Notes: generated by a model not told the origin, from the letters alone. A stretch of DNA of 64,000 nt from Thermus islandicus DSM 21543 (GCF_000421625.1 NZ_ATXJ01000001.1:310001-374000), one strand, 5' to 3'. Shown: positions 46,338 to 61,324, counted from the first letter of the stretch. Made by a program: numbers and translations.

Positions 46338-46865
46338 CTAGCCCAGGTAGCGGGCGATGCAGGCCCTGACCTCTTCCAGGGCAGCGCTGCGGTCCCGCCA
46401 GCCCGTCACCCGCACCCACTTGCCCTTCTTGGCCTCGAGGGCCTTGTAGGTCTCAAAGAAGTGCTGGATCTCCTGCTTCACCCCTTCGGGGACATCGCCG
46501 ATATCCCGGATGTGCTCCAGGCGCTGGTCCTCGGCTACCACGCCGATGATCTTGGCGTCCCCGCCCTTCTCGTCCTCCATGAGGAGGAGGCCCACCACCC
46601 GCACCTCCACCACCACCCCGGGCAGAAGGGGATAGGTGGAGAGGACAAGCCCGTCCAGGGGATCCCCATCCTCGGCCAGGGTGGAGGGGATGAAGCCGTA
46701 GTCCCCAGGGTAAAACTGGGCTCCGGGGAGGACCCGGTCTAGCTTGATCGCCCCCAGCTCGGGGTCGTACTCGTACTTGTTGCCGGAACCCCGGGGCACC
46801 TCAATGACCATGTGGACCACCTCAGGAGCGCCCTTTCCCACCGGCAGGCTCTTCAGGTTCGCCAT
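46338..46865 (-). CDS. ppa: inorganic pyrophosphatase
   Basis: The 175-residue family I enzyme hydrolyses pyrophosphate. It has EVPRGSGNKYEYDPELGAIK, GDYGFIPSTLAEDGDPLDGL with the metal-binding Asp cluster, and MEDEKGGDAKIIGVV. It nearly equals the known T. thermophilus protein from memory. The ATG at 46865 lies seven bases after a perfect TATAAT (46878-46873), so it is leaderless; the in-frame start at 46874 overlaps that box. The promoter lies inside the truncated GDPD gene. Confidence 0.95.
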   Translation of the reverse strand: MANLKSLPVGKGAPEVVHMVIEVPRGSGNKYEYDPELGAIKLDRVLPGAQFYPGDYGFIPSTLAEDGDPLDGLVLSTYPLLPGVVVEVRVVGLLLMEDEKGGDAKIIGVVAEDQRLEHIRDIGDVPEGVKQEIQHFFETYKALEAKKGKWVRVTGWRDRSAALEEVRACIARYLG

Positions 46866-47223
46866 GGCCCCCATTATACGAGGGCCTCAGGACCAAGGCG
46901 TCTACCCCCCAAGCGGCGAGGAGGCGGGCCAGAGCCTCCTTCTGGCCGTCCGTCTCGGGGGGAAGGCTCTTCAGCTCCACGTTGATCCAGGCGCCAGGAA
47001 AGGCGCGCAAGACCGCCTCGAGGGGGGGTACGTAGGCCGGAAGCTCCCTCGGGGGGACGCCCTCCAGGGCGAAGTCGTGGTGCACCACCAAGACCCCGTC
47101 CCGGGTGAGGTGGACATCCAGCTCAAAGCCGTCCAGGCCAAGCTCCAGGGCCTTTCTGAACGCCTCCAAGGTGTTCTCCCGAACCCCTTGGGGGACGCCT
47201 CGGTGGCCTAACCGCAGGGGCAC
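46822..47223 (-). CDS. C-terminally truncated glycerophosphodiester phosphodiesterase
   Basis: The 133-residue frame starts with the GDPD active-site text VPLRLGHRGVPQGVRENTLE and GLDGFELDVHLTRDGVLVVH, then WINVELKSLP. Family members have about 225 residues, so roughly the second half of the TIM barrel is absent. The frame ends by running 44 bases into ppa in another frame. The catalytic His, Glu and Asp of the first half are present, but a half barrel is unlikely to fold. It starts with a GTG six bases from a -10 box and may still be transcribed. It could equally be called a pseudogene. Confidence 0.65.
   Translation of the reverse strand: MPLRLGHRGVPQGVRENTLEAFRKALELGLDGFELDVHLTRDGVLVVHHDFALEGVPPRELPAYVPPLEAVLRAFPGAWINVELKSLPPETDGQKEALARLLAAWGVDALVLRPSYNGGHGEPEEPAGGKGRS
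46873..46878 (-). promoter_or_regulatory. leaderless -10 TATAAT of ppa
   Basis: A perfect TATAAT on the minus strand, seven bases from the ppa ATG. The -35 region is not clear. Confidence 0.65.
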
Positions 47224-47229
47224 GGGGGA

Positions 47230-47239
47230 AGTATACAAT
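47230..47239. promoter_or_regulatory. divergent leaderless -10 elements
   Basis: AGTATACAAT holds TATACT on the minus strand (47235-47230), six bases from GTG 47223, and TACAAT on the plus strand (47234-47239), six bases from ATG 47246. The two -10 boxes overlap, so initiation should be exclusive. Confidence 0.6.
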
Positions 47240-47245
47240 GGGGGC

Positions 47246-47887
47246 ATGGGCAAGTATGAAGCGGCCTTTGCCCAGCTTGGGGAGCGGGCCCTGGCCCAGC
47301 TGGAGGGCCCGGGAGGGTTTTTGGCCGTTACGGAGACCCACCTGGTTTTCCTGGACGAGGGGGGGGTGCAGCGCCTGGAGTTGGCGCGCATCCGCCGCGT
47401 GGGCCGGGGGGAGGGCCATACGCTTACGGTGCAGGCGGATCAGGGGGCCTTGGAGATTCCTCTCCGGGCCTTCCCCCTGGAGGAGCTCAAGGCCTTCCTC
47501 GAGGGCCTGAAACCCCACGTGGCCCGGGCCCGCAGGGCCACCGCAGCCCCTCCTCCCGCCCCTGGCCCCCAGACCCCGCCCCCGGAGCGTGCCCCCACCC
47601 CCGAACCCCCCCGGCCTCCCCTCTGGGAGGAGGAGGCCCCGCCCAAGCGCCCTTCCGTGGAGCTGGCCCCGGAGCCCCGGGAAACCCCACCCCCTGCTCC
47701 CCAGCCAAGGGGGGGTGGAAGCCCTTTGGCCCTTCCCCTGAGGCTTCTCGCCCTCCTCACCCTGGGCTATACCGTGGCCTTCGTGGCCCTGAACCCCGGG
47801 GCCGACCCCTGGGCCCTGGCCGGGGTGGTCCTGGGTGGGCTCGGCCTGGCCCTGACGGAGTGGTCCTTGGCTACCTCCTCGCGGTAG
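47246..47887 (+). CDS. PH-like domain membrane protein with Pro-rich linker
   Basis: The 213-residue protein has an N-terminal bacterial PH-like domain (about 15-92: FLAVTETHLVFLDEGGVQRL, HTLTVQADQGALEIPLRAFP), a Pro/Glu-rich linker (about 98-155) and two membrane spans at the end. The domain sits before the membrane hairpin, so it is probably cytoplasmic. Its last 28 bases overlap comEA, and it is cotranscribed with the DNA-uptake genes. A link to competence is suggested only by that position. Confidence 0.6.
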   Translation: MGKYEAAFAQLGERALAQLEGPGGFLAVTETHLVFLDEGGVQRLELARIRRVGRGEGHTLTVQADQGALEIPLRAFPLEELKAFLEGLKPHVARARRATAAPPPAPGPQTPPPERAPTPEPPRPPLWEEEAPPKRPSVELAPEPRETPPPAPQPRGGGSPLALPLRLLALLTLGYTVAFVALNPGADPWALAGVVLGGLGLALTEWSLATSSR

Positions 47888-48168
47888 CCCTGCTCGCCCT
47901 CTTCAGCCTCTGGCCCAAGCTCGCTCCGGCACCCGGCCCGGTGCGGGTTACGGCCTTCGCCGAGGCCTCCTTCACGCCCCCGCCTCCGGTGCCGGTGAGC
48001 CTGAACCAGGCGAGCCTGGAGGAGCTGGAGGGCCTCCCCGGGGTGGGTCCTGTCCTGGCGCGGCGTATCCTGGAAGGCAGGCCCTACGCGCGGGTGGAGG
48101 ACCTCCTCAGGGTGAAGGGCATTGGCCCGGCAACCCTGGAGCGGCTCCGCCCTTACGTGCGGCCATGA
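47860..48168 (+). CDS. comEA: competence protein ComEA (DNA receptor)
   Basis: The 102-residue protein has an N-terminal membrane anchor, a Pro-rich stalk and two helix-hairpin-helix motifs: LEELEGLPGVGPVLARRILE and VEDLLRVKGIGPATLERLRP. ComEA binds incoming double-stranded DNA at the cell surface during transformation. Its GTG start overlaps the previous gene, and its TGA overlaps the comEC ATG. Confidence 0.9.
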   Translation: MVLGYLLAVALLALFSLWPKLAPAPGPVRVTAFAEASFTPPPPVPVSLNQASLEELEGLPGVGPVLARRILEGRPYARVEDLLRVKGIGPATLERLRPYVRP

Positions 48169-50192
48169 GACCCGCCCTCCCAGGGGTGGGCCTGGGCCTC
48201 GGCGGCCTCCTGGGTGCCCTGGTCCTCCTCCACCCCCTCTTCTTAGCCCTAGCCCCCCTCCTCTTCCTCTGGCAGGGGGCTCCCTCCCTCTTGGGCCTCC
48301 TTTTGGTCCTGGGGCGGGGCCTCCTCTTTCCCCTTCCCGAACCCCCCTATGGGGTGCGGGTAGAGGGCGTCTTCACCGTCCGAGAGGGGTTCACCCAGTG
48401 GGAGGGGCACCGCCTGCGCCTCAGGCGCTTCCCACCTCTGGCCGACGGGGTTTACCGCCTTAAGGGGTACCTGGCCCCCCCGGAGCCCCGGCGCAACCCC
48501 GGGGGGCTGGACGAGAGGACCTGGCTCCTGGCCCAGGGGGTCCGGGGGGTGTTTCACGTGGAACGGGCGGAGGCCCTGGCCCCTCTCCCCGACCCCCGGG
48601 CGCCCTGGCGAGAGCGGCTCGCTGAGGGCCTCTCCCCCCTGGTCCGGGAAGTGGTGGAGGGCCTGGTCCTGGGGGACAAAGGGGGCCTCGAGGACGCCTA
48701 CCCCCTCTTCCAGAAGGCGGGCCTCGCCCACCTCCTGGCGGTTTCCGGGCAGAACGTGGGCTATTTGGTGGTGGCCCTGGCCCTCCTCCCCCTGGGGCGG
48801 TGGCGCTACCTCCTCGCCCTCCTCCTTCTCCCCCTCTACCTCTGGCTGGCGGGCCCCAGCCCCTCCCTGCTGCGGGCGAGCCTGATGGCGGCCCTCTCCC
48901 TCCTGGGACTCTTCCTCGGCCTGGGGGCTGCGGGGGTCTTCCAGGCCTTAGGGTTAGCCCTCTTCCTCCAGCTCCTCCTCCGCCCGGAGGCCATCCTGAG
49001 CCTCGGCTTCCAGCTCTCCTACCTGGCGGTGCTGGGCATGGCCCTGGTCCTCCCCGCCTTGGCCCTTCCCCGGGGGGCCCGGGGCTGGCTCCTCGGGGGC
49101 CTCGCCGCCAGCGTGGCTGCCCAACTCCCCCTTATCCCCCTTCTCCTCCACCACTTCGCTTTCCTCCCCCTCCTCGCCCCTGTGGTCAACCTCCTCGCCC
49201 TGCCCCTGGCGGCCCTTCTCGTGCCCCTGGGCCTTTTGAAGCTCCTCCTCGGGGGGGTTCTGGCGCCCGTGGTGGAGGCCCTGGCCCGAACCCTCCTGGC
49301 CCTGGCCCAGGCCGCCTCCCAGGGACCCCTGCTCTGGTGGGGAGAGGTCTCGCCCCCGGGTTTTGTCCTTTACTACCTGGCCCTCCTGCCCCTCTTCCTA
49401 GCCCTCTATCAGCGCCTCCCCTGGCGCAAGGCCCTCCTCCTCAGCACCCTGCCCGTCCTCGCCAGCCTCGCCACCGCCTGGCCCAGACCCCTGGACCTCT
49501 GGGCCCTGGACGTGGGCCATGGGGACGCCCTCCTCGCCCGCCTGGGCGGGGCCGAGGTCCTGGTGGACGGGGGACGGCCGGAACGGGGGGACGAGGTGGT
49601 CCGGGCCCTGAGGGCCCTCGGCGTGGAGGCCCTCGAGGTCCTGGTGGCCACCCATCCCGACGCGGACCACTACGGCGGGCTCCTCCAGGTGGTGGCCGAG
49701 CTCCCCGTGGGCCTGGCCCTCCTCTCCCCAGCCTTTCCCCGGGACCACTCCTTGGTGCAGGCCCTGAAGGCCAAAGGGGTCCCCATCCGCTACCCCGGGG
49801 CGGGCACACGGCTCAGGGTGGGGAGAGGGGGCCTCGAGGTCCTCTGGCCCGCGGGCCGGAGCGGGGACGACAACCGGGACGGCCTCGCCCTCCTCCTGGA
49901 CTTCGGCCGGGGGAGAGCCCTCCTCCTGGCCGACCTGCCCGAGGAGGTGGAGGAGAGGCTCTCCCCCGGGCCCGTGACGGTGCTTAAGGTCAGCCATCAC
50001 GGCGCCCGCACCGGCACCTCCGAGGCCCTGCTGCAGCGCTGTCGGCCCGAGTTCGCCCTCATCGGGACGGGGAACAACCCTTATGGCCACCCCCACCCGG
50101 AAGTCCTGGAGCGCCTAAAGGCCCATGGGGCCCGGGTCTACCGGACGGACCGCGTGGGGGCGGTGCGGGTCTCCTTCGGCTACGCGTGGTAA
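48165..50192 (+). CDS. comEC: competence protein ComEC (DNA channel)
   Basis: The 675-residue inner-membrane protein moves single-stranded DNA in. It has the competence domain with [20 protein letters not shown], about ten membrane spans, and a C-terminal metallo-beta-lactamase-type domain: [46 protein letters not shown]. That domain may act as the nuclease. A parS-like site lies at 48550-48565 within the early coding region. The 3' end overlaps convergent parB by 13 bases. Confidence 0.93.
   Translation: MRPALPGVGLGLGGLLGALVLLHPLFLALAPLLFLWQGAPSLLGLLLVLGRGLLFPLPEPPYGVRVEGVFTVREGFTQWEGHRLRLRRFPPLADGVYRLKGYLAPPEPRRNPGGLDERTWLLAQGVRGVFHVERAEALAPLPDPRAPWRERLAEGLSPLVREVVEGLVLGDKGGLEDAYPLFQKAGLAHLLAVSGQNVGYLVVALALLPLGRWRYLLALLLLPLYLWLAGPSPSLLRASLMAALSLLGLFLGLGAAGVFQALGLALFLQLLLRPEAILSLGFQLSYLAVLGMALVLPALALPRGARGWLLGGLAASVAAQLPLIPLLLHHFAFLPLLAPVVNLLALPLAALLVPLGLLKLLLGGVLAPVVEALARTLLALAQAASQGPLLWWGEVSPPGFVLYYLALLPLFLALYQRLPWRKALLLSTLPVLASLATAWPRPLDLWALDVGHGDALLARLGGAEVLVDGGRPERGDEVVRALRALGVEALEVLVATHPDADHYGGLLQVVAELPVGLALLSPAFPRDHSLVQALKAKGVPIRYPGAGTRLRVGRGGLEVLWPAGRSGDDNRDGLALLLDFGRGRALLLADLPEEVEERLSPGPVTVLKVSHHGARTGTSEALLQRCRPEFALIGTGNNPYGHPHPEVLERLKAHGARVYRTDRVGAVRVSFGYAW
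48550..48565 (+). promoter_or_regulatory. second parS-like site inside comEC
   Basis: TGTTTCACGTGGAACG differs from the parS consensus TGTTTCACGTGAAACA at two positions. Its reverse complement begins CGTTCCACGTGAAACA, close to a variant used in Bacillus subtilis (recalled). It lies 3.9 kb from the first site. Confidence 0.6.
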
Positions 50193-50986
50193 CCTAGCCG
50201 CTCCAGGAGGGCCTCCAGCTCCTCGAGGGAGCGGTAGTGGATGACCACCTTTCCCCTTCTGCCCCCCACCACCCTCACCGGCAGGCCAAGATGCCGGGAA
50301 AGCCCCAGGGAGAGAGGGGAATCCTCCCTGGGCCTCCGCTCACGGGTGAGGCGTTCCCTAAGCGCCTCCGCCTGGCGCACGGAAAGCCCCTTCTGGAGGA
50401 TCTCCTTTAGGCCCCAGAGCCGGTCCTCCGGCTCCAGCATGAGGAGGGCCCGGGCGTGACCCGGGGTGATCTCGCCCCGGTCCAAGGCCTCCAGGGCCTC
50501 CTCGGGGAGCTGCAGGAGCCTCAGGGCATTGGCCACCGTGGAGCGGGCCTTCCCCACCCGCCGGGCCACCTCCTCTTGGGTCAGGCCCATCCCCAGCAAG
50601 GCCTGGTACCCCCGGGCCTCCTCCACCGGGGAGAGGTCCTCCCGCTGCAGGTTCTCCACCAGGGAGAGCTCCAAGGCCTCCCGGTCCGTGAGGTCCCGCA
50701 CCATCGCGGGTACCTCGGCCAGGCCCGCGAGCTCCGCCGCCCGGAAGCGCCGTTCCCCGGCCACCAGCTCGTACCCGTTCCCCTTGGGCCGTACCAGGAG
50801 GGGCTGCAGGAGGCCCTTCTCCCGGATGGAGAGGGCGAGCTCCTCCAGGCTCTCCTGGCGAAAACGCCTCCTGGGCTGGGAGGGGTTGGGGCGGATGGCC
50901 TCCAGGGGCAGGCGCACCACGCCCCCACCCCCCTTAGGCAGGAGGGCCTCGAGGCCCCTCCCCAGTCCGCTAGCCTTCTTGGACAC
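50180..50986 (-). CDS. parB: chromosome partition protein ParB (Spo0J)
   Basis: The 268-residue CTP-dependent clamp binds par[21 protein letters not shown] at the start contains the ParA-stimulating segment; [16 protein letters not shown] and [17 protein letters not shown] form the CTP-binding domain; [20 protein letters not shown] is the helix-turn-helix. A C-terminal dimer helix closes it. The GTG start lies within the parA 3' end. It loads at the sites at 52445 and probably 48550. Confidence 0.94.
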   Translation of the reverse strand: MSKKASGLGRGLEALLPKGGGGVVRLPLEAIRPNPSQPRRRFRQESLEELALSIREKGLLQPLLVRPKGNGYELVAGERRFRAAELAGLAEVPAMVRDLTDREALELSLVENLQREDLSPVEEARGYQALLGMGLTQEEVARRVGKARSTVANALRLLQLPEEALEALDRGEITPGHARALLMLEPEDRLWGLKEILQKGLSVRQAEALRERLTRERRPREDSPLSLGLSRHLGLPVRVVGGRRGKVVIHYRSLEELEALLERLGYHA

Positions 50987-51704
50987 GGGCGATCACCTCC
51001 TCGGCCAAACGGCGGTAGGCATGGGCCCCCGGGGAGGTGGGGGCGTGCTGGGCGATGGTGCGCCCAAAGCTCGGGGCCTCCGCCAGCCGCACGTTCCTAG
51101 GGACCACCGTCCAGAACACCTTCTCCCCGAAGTGGGCCCGAAGCTGCGCCTCCACCTGCTGGGAGAGCAGGGTCCGGCCGTCGTACATGGTGATGAGGAT
51201 GCCCAAAAGCCTCAGGGCGGGGTTGAAACGGTTCCGCACCTCGTCCAAGGTAGCGAGCAGGCCCGCCACCCCCTCCAGGGCGTAGTACTCCGCCTGCACC
51301 GGCACCAAGACCCCCTGGGCCGCCCCCAGGGCGTTCAGGGTGAGGGGGGAGAGGCTTGGGGGCACGTCCAAAAGGGTAAAATCATACCCCTCGTCCTTGA
51401 GGACCTCGGCCAGGGCCAAGGGGGTTTCGGCCAGCTCCACCGTGGCCCCCACCAGGTCCGGGGTGGCGGGCAGGAGGTGAAACCCGTCCACGGGGTACAC
51501 CAGGGCCTCGAGGGGCTCCCCTTGGAGAAGCTGGTACACCCCCCGCCGGGGACGCACGCCCAGGCCGCTGGTGGCGTTCATCTGAGGGTCCAGGTCCACC
51601 AGGAGGACCCTTCTGCCCGTGCGGGCCAGGTAGGCCGCCAGGTTGATGGCGGTGGTGGTCTTGCCCACCCCCCCCTTCTGGTTCACCAGGGCGATCCGGC
51701 GCAC
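50970..51704 (-). CDS. parA: chromosome partition ATPase ParA (Soj)
   Basis: The 244-residue ATPase has the deviant Walker [37 protein letters not shown] (Walker A'/switch) and [20 protein letters not shown]. With ParB it segregates origins and in Bacillus also tunes DnaA. It starts with GTG 7 bases after rsmG stops and overlaps parB by 17 bases. Confidence 0.94.
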   Translation of the reverse strand: MRRIALVNQKGGVGKTTTAINLAAYLARTGRRVLLVDLDPQMNATSGLGVRPRRGVYQLLQGEPLEALVYPVDGFHLLPATPDLVGATVELAETPLALAEVLKDEGYDFTLLDVPPSLSPLTLNALGAAQGVLVPVQAEYYALEGVAGLLATLDEVRNRFNPALRLLGILITMYDGRTLLSQQVEAQLRAHFGEKVFWTVVPRNVRLAEAPSFGRTIAQHAPTSPGAHAYRRLAEEVIARVQEG

Positions 51705-51711
51705 CTCGCCC

Positions 51712-54251
<2,540 letters not shown>

Positions 54252-54282
54252 CCCGCCCTCCACTTTACCGGAGCCCCTGGCG

Positions 54283-54288
54283 TAGAAT
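54283..54288 (+). promoter_or_regulatory. -10 box of dnaA promoter
   Basis: TAGAAT lies about 26 bases before the TTG at 54314. No DnaA box is visible in this gap, so autoregulation is not evident here. Confidence 0.45.
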
Positions 54289-54313
54289 GTTCCTCCGGAC
54301 GACGGGGGTAGCC

Positions 54314-55627
54314 TTGACGCACGAGGCGGTCTGGCAACACGTTCTGGAGCACATCCGCCGCAACATCACCGAGGTGGAATACCACACCTGGTTTGAAAGG
54401 ATCCGTCCCCTCGGCGTCCGAGAAGGCGTTCTGGAGCTTGCGGTGCCCACTTCCTTTGCCTTGGACTGGATCCGGCGGCACTACGCCGAGCTCATCCAGG
54501 AGGCCCTGACCCTCCTGGGGGCCCAGGTGCCGCGCTTTGAGCTCAAGGTGGTCCCAGGCGCCGCCGTCCAGGAGGACATCTTTCAGGCCGCCGTAAAACC
54601 CGAGACGCCGAAGCCCAGGCTGAACCCCAAGTACACCTTTGAGAACTTCGTGGTGGGCCCCAACAACTCCATGGCCCACGCGGCGGCGGTGGCCGTGGCC
54701 GAGTCCCCTGGCCGGGCCTACAACCCCCTCTTCATCTACGGGGGCGTGGGCCTAGGGAAGACCCACCTCATGCACGCCGTGGGGCACTCCGTGGCCAAGC
54801 GCTTTCCCCACCTCAAGATTGAGTACGTGTCCACGGAAACCTTTACCAACGAGCTGATCAACGCCATTCGCGAAGACCGGATGGCGGAGTTCCGCGAGCG
54901 TTACCGCTCTGTGGACCTGCTCCTGGTGGACGACATCCAGTTCATCGCCGGCAAGGAGCGCACCCAGGAGGAGTTCTTCCATACCTTCAACGCCCTTTAC
55001 GAGGCCCACAAGCAGATCATCCTCTCCTCGGACCGCCCCCCCAAGGACATCCTCACCCTCGAGGCCCGCCTCAGGAGCCGGTTTGAGTGGGGCCTCATCA
55101 CCGACATCCAGCCCCCGGACCTGGAGACCCGCATCGCCATCCTGAAGATGAACGCAGAGCAGCGGGGGCTGCGCGTGGGCGAGGACGTCTTGGAGTACAT
55201 CGCCCGCCAGGTGACCTCCAACATCCGCGAGCTGGAGGGGGCCTTTATGCGGGCGGTGGCCTACGCCTCCCTAAACGGGGTGGAGCTCACCCGGAGCGTG
55301 GCGGCCAAGGCCCTCTCCGAGATCTTCGCCCCGAAAGAGGTGGAGGTGGACCCGCAGGAAATTGTGCGGGTGGTGGCCGAGCACTTCGCCCTTCGTCCTG
55401 AGGACCTCTTAGGGGGTGGACGCCGGAAGGAGGTGGTCCTGCCTCGCCAGATCGCCATGTTCCTGGTGCGAGACCTGACCCGCTCCTCCCTACCCGAGAT
55501 CGGCCAGCTCTTTGGCGGCCGGGACCACACCACGGTGCTCTACGCCATCCAGAAGGTGCAGGAGCTTTCCGAAAGCGACCGGGAGGTGCAAAGCCTCCTC
55601 AGGTCCCTCCGGGAGAAGCTGGGGTGA
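54314..55627 (+). CDS. dnaA: chromosomal replication initiator DnaA
   Basis: The 437-residue initiator has domain I (1-80), a short linker, an AAA+ domain with [20 protein letters not shown] and [20 protein letters not shown], and domain IV with the box-binding signature [20 protein letters not shown] and [17 protein letters not shown] use TTG 54314. The ATG at 54287 overlaps the -10 box, and starting at TTG gives the family's usual length (T. thermophilus about 436) and the start [15 protein letters not shown]. Confidence 0.93.
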   Translation: MTHEAVWQHVLEHIRRNITEVEYHTWFERIRPLGVREGVLELAVPTSFALDWIRRHYAELIQEALTLLGAQVPRFELKVVPGAAVQEDIFQAAVKPETPKPRLNPKYTFENFVVGPNNSMAHAAAVAVAESPGRAYNPLFIYGGVGLGKTHLMHAVGHSVAKRFPHLKIEYVSTETFTNELINAIREDRMAEFRERYRSVDLLLVDDIQFIAGKERTQEEFFHTFNALYEAHKQIILSSDRPPKDILTLEARLRSRFEWGLITDIQPPDLETRIAILKMNAEQRGLRVGEDVLEYIARQVTSNIRELEGAFMRAVAYASLNGVELTRSVAAKALSEIFAPKEVEVDPQEIVRVVAEHFALRPEDLLGGGRRKEVVLPRQIAMFLVRDLTRSSLPEIGQLFGGRDHTTVLYAIQKVQELSESDREVQSLLRSLREKLG

Positions 55628-55631
55628 GGGC

Positions 55632-55912
55632 TGTGGATAACCTGTGGATAACCCTGTGGATAACCGGCCTCAGCCTGTGGATAACCTTGTGGACAAGCTG
55701 TGGAAAACCTGGGGGGCCTCGAGGCCTGTGGATAACCGGCCAGTTATCCACACCTTGTCCACAAGGAAGCCCGGGTTTTCCACAGGGGTTATCCACAGGG
55801 CCTTTTCCCTCTAGAAAGGCGTTTTTCCCCCCTTATCCACATATCCACAGCCCCTACTACTACGACTACGGATCTTTTAAAAATCTTAAAGATCTAAATA
55901 AAAACCGTAGTA
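55632..55912 (+). other. oriC: replication origin oriC
   Basis: The dnaA-dnaN gap holds 13 DnaA boxes. Seven point right: TGTGGATAA at 55632, 55643, 55655, 55676 and 55727, with variants at 55688 and 55699. Six point left: TTATCCACA at 55744, 55789 and 55833, with variants at 55755, 55776 and 55841. The two groups face each other. After the last box come a short GC segment, DnaA-trios (55854-55868) and an AT-rich unwinding element (about 55870-55912). From recall, T. thermophilus oriC also has 13 boxes. Confidence 0.95.
55854..55868 (+). promoter_or_regulatory. DnaA-trio run of the origin unwinding system
   Basis: CTA-CTA-CTA-CGA-CTA follows the DnaA box at 55841-55849 after the GC-rich spacer GCCC. 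The complementary strand therefore shows 3'-GAT repeats leading into AT-rich DNA, the order described for DnaA-trios in Bacillus. Confidence 0.75.
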
Positions 55913-55931
55913 GCAGAGAGGAGGAAGGCAA

Positions 55932-57092
55932 ATGCATGTGATTATTCCGAAAAACCTTCTGGCCGAGGGAATTTCCCTTTTGGAACGGGTAATTCCCTCC
56001 CGAAGCTCCAACCCCCTCCTCACCTACTTGGGCCTCTCGGCCGGGCCCGGCGCGTTGCTCCTCTTCGGGAGCAACGGGGAGGTGGACCTGGAGGTGCGGC
56101 TTCCTGCGCAGGTTTCCGGCGAGGGCCGGTACCTGGTGCCCTCCCAGCCCTTCTTCAGCCTGGTGCGCAGCCTCCCTGGGGAAGCGGTGGAGCTCTCCCT
56201 CCCCCCCGGCGGCGAACCCCTTGGGGGGCAGGGTACGCCTCAGCTTTCCCTCTCCTCGGGGCGCTTTGCCACCCGGCTCAGCGCCGCCCCCACAGAGGGC
56301 TATCCCGACCTCCTTTTCCCCAACCCCGAAGGGGGTGAGGGGGATGAGGTGTTTCCCGACCGGGTTCTTCTCCCGGTGGAGGAGCTCCTCAAGGTCCTCG
56401 CCCACGTGCGCTACGCCGCCAGCAACGAGGAGTACCGGGCCATCTTCCGGGGAGTGCAGCTGGAGTTTTCCGAAAGGGGCCTCAGGGCAGTGGCCTCCGA
56501 CGGGTACCGCCTGGCCCTCTTTGACCTGGAGAGGCCGCAGCCCTTTGCGCGCAAGGCGGTGGTCCCAGCCCGGAGCGTGGACGAGATGGTGCGGGTCCTG
56601 CGGAGCGCGGGACCGGGCGAGGCGGGCCTGGCCCTGGGCCCGGGGGTCCTGGCCCTCGAGGTGCGGCAGGGGGGCGAGGGGGCGTTGCGGATGGCGGTCC
56701 GGCTCATGGAGGGGGAGTTTCCCGACTACGAGCGGGTGATCCCGAGGGAGTTTCCCTCCAGGGTGGCCTTGGAGGTGGAGCCCTTCCGGGAAGCCTTGAG
56801 GCGGGTGAGCGTCCTGGCGGACCGTCAGAACCACCGGGTGGACCTCCTCTTGGACGAGGGGCGGGCCCTCCTTTCGGCGGAAGGGGACTACGGCCGGGGA
56901 CAGGAGGAGGTCCCCGTGGGCTTGGAGGGCGCCCCTATGGGCCTCGCCTACAACGCCCGCTACCTCCTCGAGGCCCTGGGCCCCCTTACGGGTTCGGCCG
57001 AACTCCTCCTCTCCGGCCCCAAAAGCCCGAGCCTGATCCGTCCCCTGGGGGGTGGGGGTTACCAGGCGGTGGTGGTGCCCCTGAGGGTGTAA
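55932..57092 (+). CDS. dnaN: DNA polymerase III beta sliding clamp
   Basis: The 386-residue protein has the three-domain clamp fold: MHVIIPKNLLAEGISLLERV in domain 1, LKVLAHVRYAASNEEYRAIF in domain 2, and the C-terminal peptide-binding end YQAVVVPLRV. GGAGGAAGG precedes the ATG. It tethers the replicase to DNA. It follows oriC directly. Confidence 0.95.
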   Translation: MHVIIPKNLLAEGISLLERVIPSRSSNPLLTYLGLSAGPGALLLFGSNGEVDLEVRLPAQVSGEGRYLVPSQPFFSLVRSLPGEAVELSLPPGGEPLGGQGTPQLSLSSGRFATRLSAAPTEGYPDLLFPNPEGGEGDEVFPDRVLLPVEELLKVLAHVRYAASNEEYRAIFRGVQLEFSERGLRAVASDGYRLALFDLERPQPFARKAVVPARSVDEMVRVLRSAGPGEAGLALGPGVLALEVRQGGEGALRMAVRLMEGEFPDYERVIPREFPSRVALEVEPFREALRRVSVLADRQNHRVDLLLDEGRALLSAEGDYGRGQEEVPVGLEGAPMGLAYNARYLLEALGPLTGSAELLLSGPKSPSLIRPLGGGGYQAVVVPLRV

Positions 57093-57096
57093 GCTG

Positions 57097-59829
<2,733 letters not shown>

Positions 59830-59833
<4 letters not shown>

Positions 59834-61290
59834 GGGAAGAGGGCCAGGGCGCTCACCACGGGCCTCGGGGAGCCCGGGTAGGGGCTTCGCAGCACCCCCT
59901 TTACCCAGAGCTGGGCCGAGCCCCCTCCGTCCATCCGTAGGGCGTTCCAGGCCCCCAGGGCGAGAAGGGCCCGGGCCAGGACCCCAGGCGTGGTGGGCTC
60001 GGAGACGAGAAGCCAGAGCCGCCCCTCCTTCGTCCAGGCCACCGCCGCCTGGGGGGCTACCGCCAGGAGGGGCCTGGGGTCCCGGAAGTTCTCCTTGCTG
60101 GGGTCGTAAGCGTACCGGCCCTCCTTGAGGAGCAGGGGGCCGCCCTCCATGGCGTAGCGGAAGGGGGGGTCCAGGCGGCCGTAGAGGGAAAGCCGCTCCC
60201 CCACGCCCAAGGGAAAGGGCGGGGCCCCCTTGGGGAAGGCCAGGGCCCAGCGCCCTGTTGGAAGCTCCAATGGGGCTGGGAAGAGGGCCTTCACCCGGTC
60301 GCCCTCCACCAGGGCCAATTCCTCCCCCTCCTCGCCCGCGGGCCCGGGGGCGGTGTAGGCGGTGTAGCGGGCGCGGGAGGCGTTCACCCCCACCCGGACC
60401 CTTTCCCCTCGAGGCCCCACCACCCAGGCCTCAAACCGGGGGTAGTCCAAAAAGAAGCCGAACCCGTCCCAGAGGAGGGCCACGCGGCCGTAGGGGTAGG
60501 AGACGGTCACCCCGTCCTGCACCCAGAGCCCGATGGGGGTGCCGGTCCTGGGGTCAAAGTAGCCGCCGTTGAGGACGGCGAGGGCGTTCGGGGCGAGGTC
60601 CTTGGGAAGGGCCCTTTGGCCGGGGCTTCCCACGGGGAGGAGCCTCCCCCTTTCCGCCTCCACCAGGTAGAGCCTTAGGGGTTCGGGGACGAAGGCGTAG
60701 ACCTCCCGGTAACGCACCCCGGGGGCCAGGGCCTCCTCCACCTCGGGGGCAAGGAGGTAAAGGTCCAGGACGAGCCTGGGGGGGTCCCCTAGGGGGAAGA
60801 GGCGGTAGCGGAGGAGCCGCCCCGGGGCCTCGAGGCGGAGCTCCGTCCCCTGGGGGAGGAAGCGCACCGCCGCCCTCAAGCCCTCGGGCCAAGGGGCCTT
60901 GAGGAGGCCCGGGGCTAGGTATGGGAGGCGCACCCCTAGCCTCCCCCGGCCCAGCCCCTCCTCGGGCGCCCCCAGGTAAAGGGCGGGGAGGTCCAGGACC
61001 ACGCGGAAGGCCCGGCCCTGGCCTCCGAAGCGCACCCCCACCTCGGGGACGCGGAAGTAGCCCAGGGCCTTCAGGGCCTCCAGGGGGAGGTTTTCCCCCT
61101 GGGGCGGGGGGAGGCTGGGCTCCGGAGGCTCGGCCCAGCCCACCCCGGGCACGTAGACCAAGCGGACCCCCTCCCCCTGGTACACCCAGGCCCCCCCTTC
61201 CTCCCGGAAAGTGAGGCCCAGGTGCTGCACGGGGAGGAGGGTCTGCCCCAGGGCCAGGGAAAAGAAGAGCAAGAGGGCGAAAGGCCTCAT
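59830..61290 (-). CDS. exported phosphodiester glycosidase-family protein (NAGPA/DUF2233)
   Basis: The 486-residue protein has a signal peptide (MRPFALLLFFSLALG), an N-terminal AMIN-like beta region (about 60-190), and a DUF2233 domain: NALAVLNGGYFDPRTGTPIG, the inner block YAMEGGPLLLKEGRYAYDPS, and ALRMDGGGSAQLWVKG near the end. The Gly-Gly-Gly-Ser block is the family hallmark. The family includes the enzyme that uncovers mannose 6-phosphate. Here it could trim cell-wall or surface glycans. It follows rtcB by 34 bases. Confidence 0.8.
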
Positions 61291-61324
61291 CCTTCCATGA
61301 AACCAGGCCGGGGTGAGAAGCGGG

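Noticed and set aside
48800-49987. Open frame of 395 codons in another frame of comEC
   Set aside because: Pro/Gly/Arg-rich with no family signal.
54287-54313. ATG at 54287 as the dnaA start
   Set aside because: It overlaps the -10 box and would add nine residues absent from the family; TTG 54314 fits.
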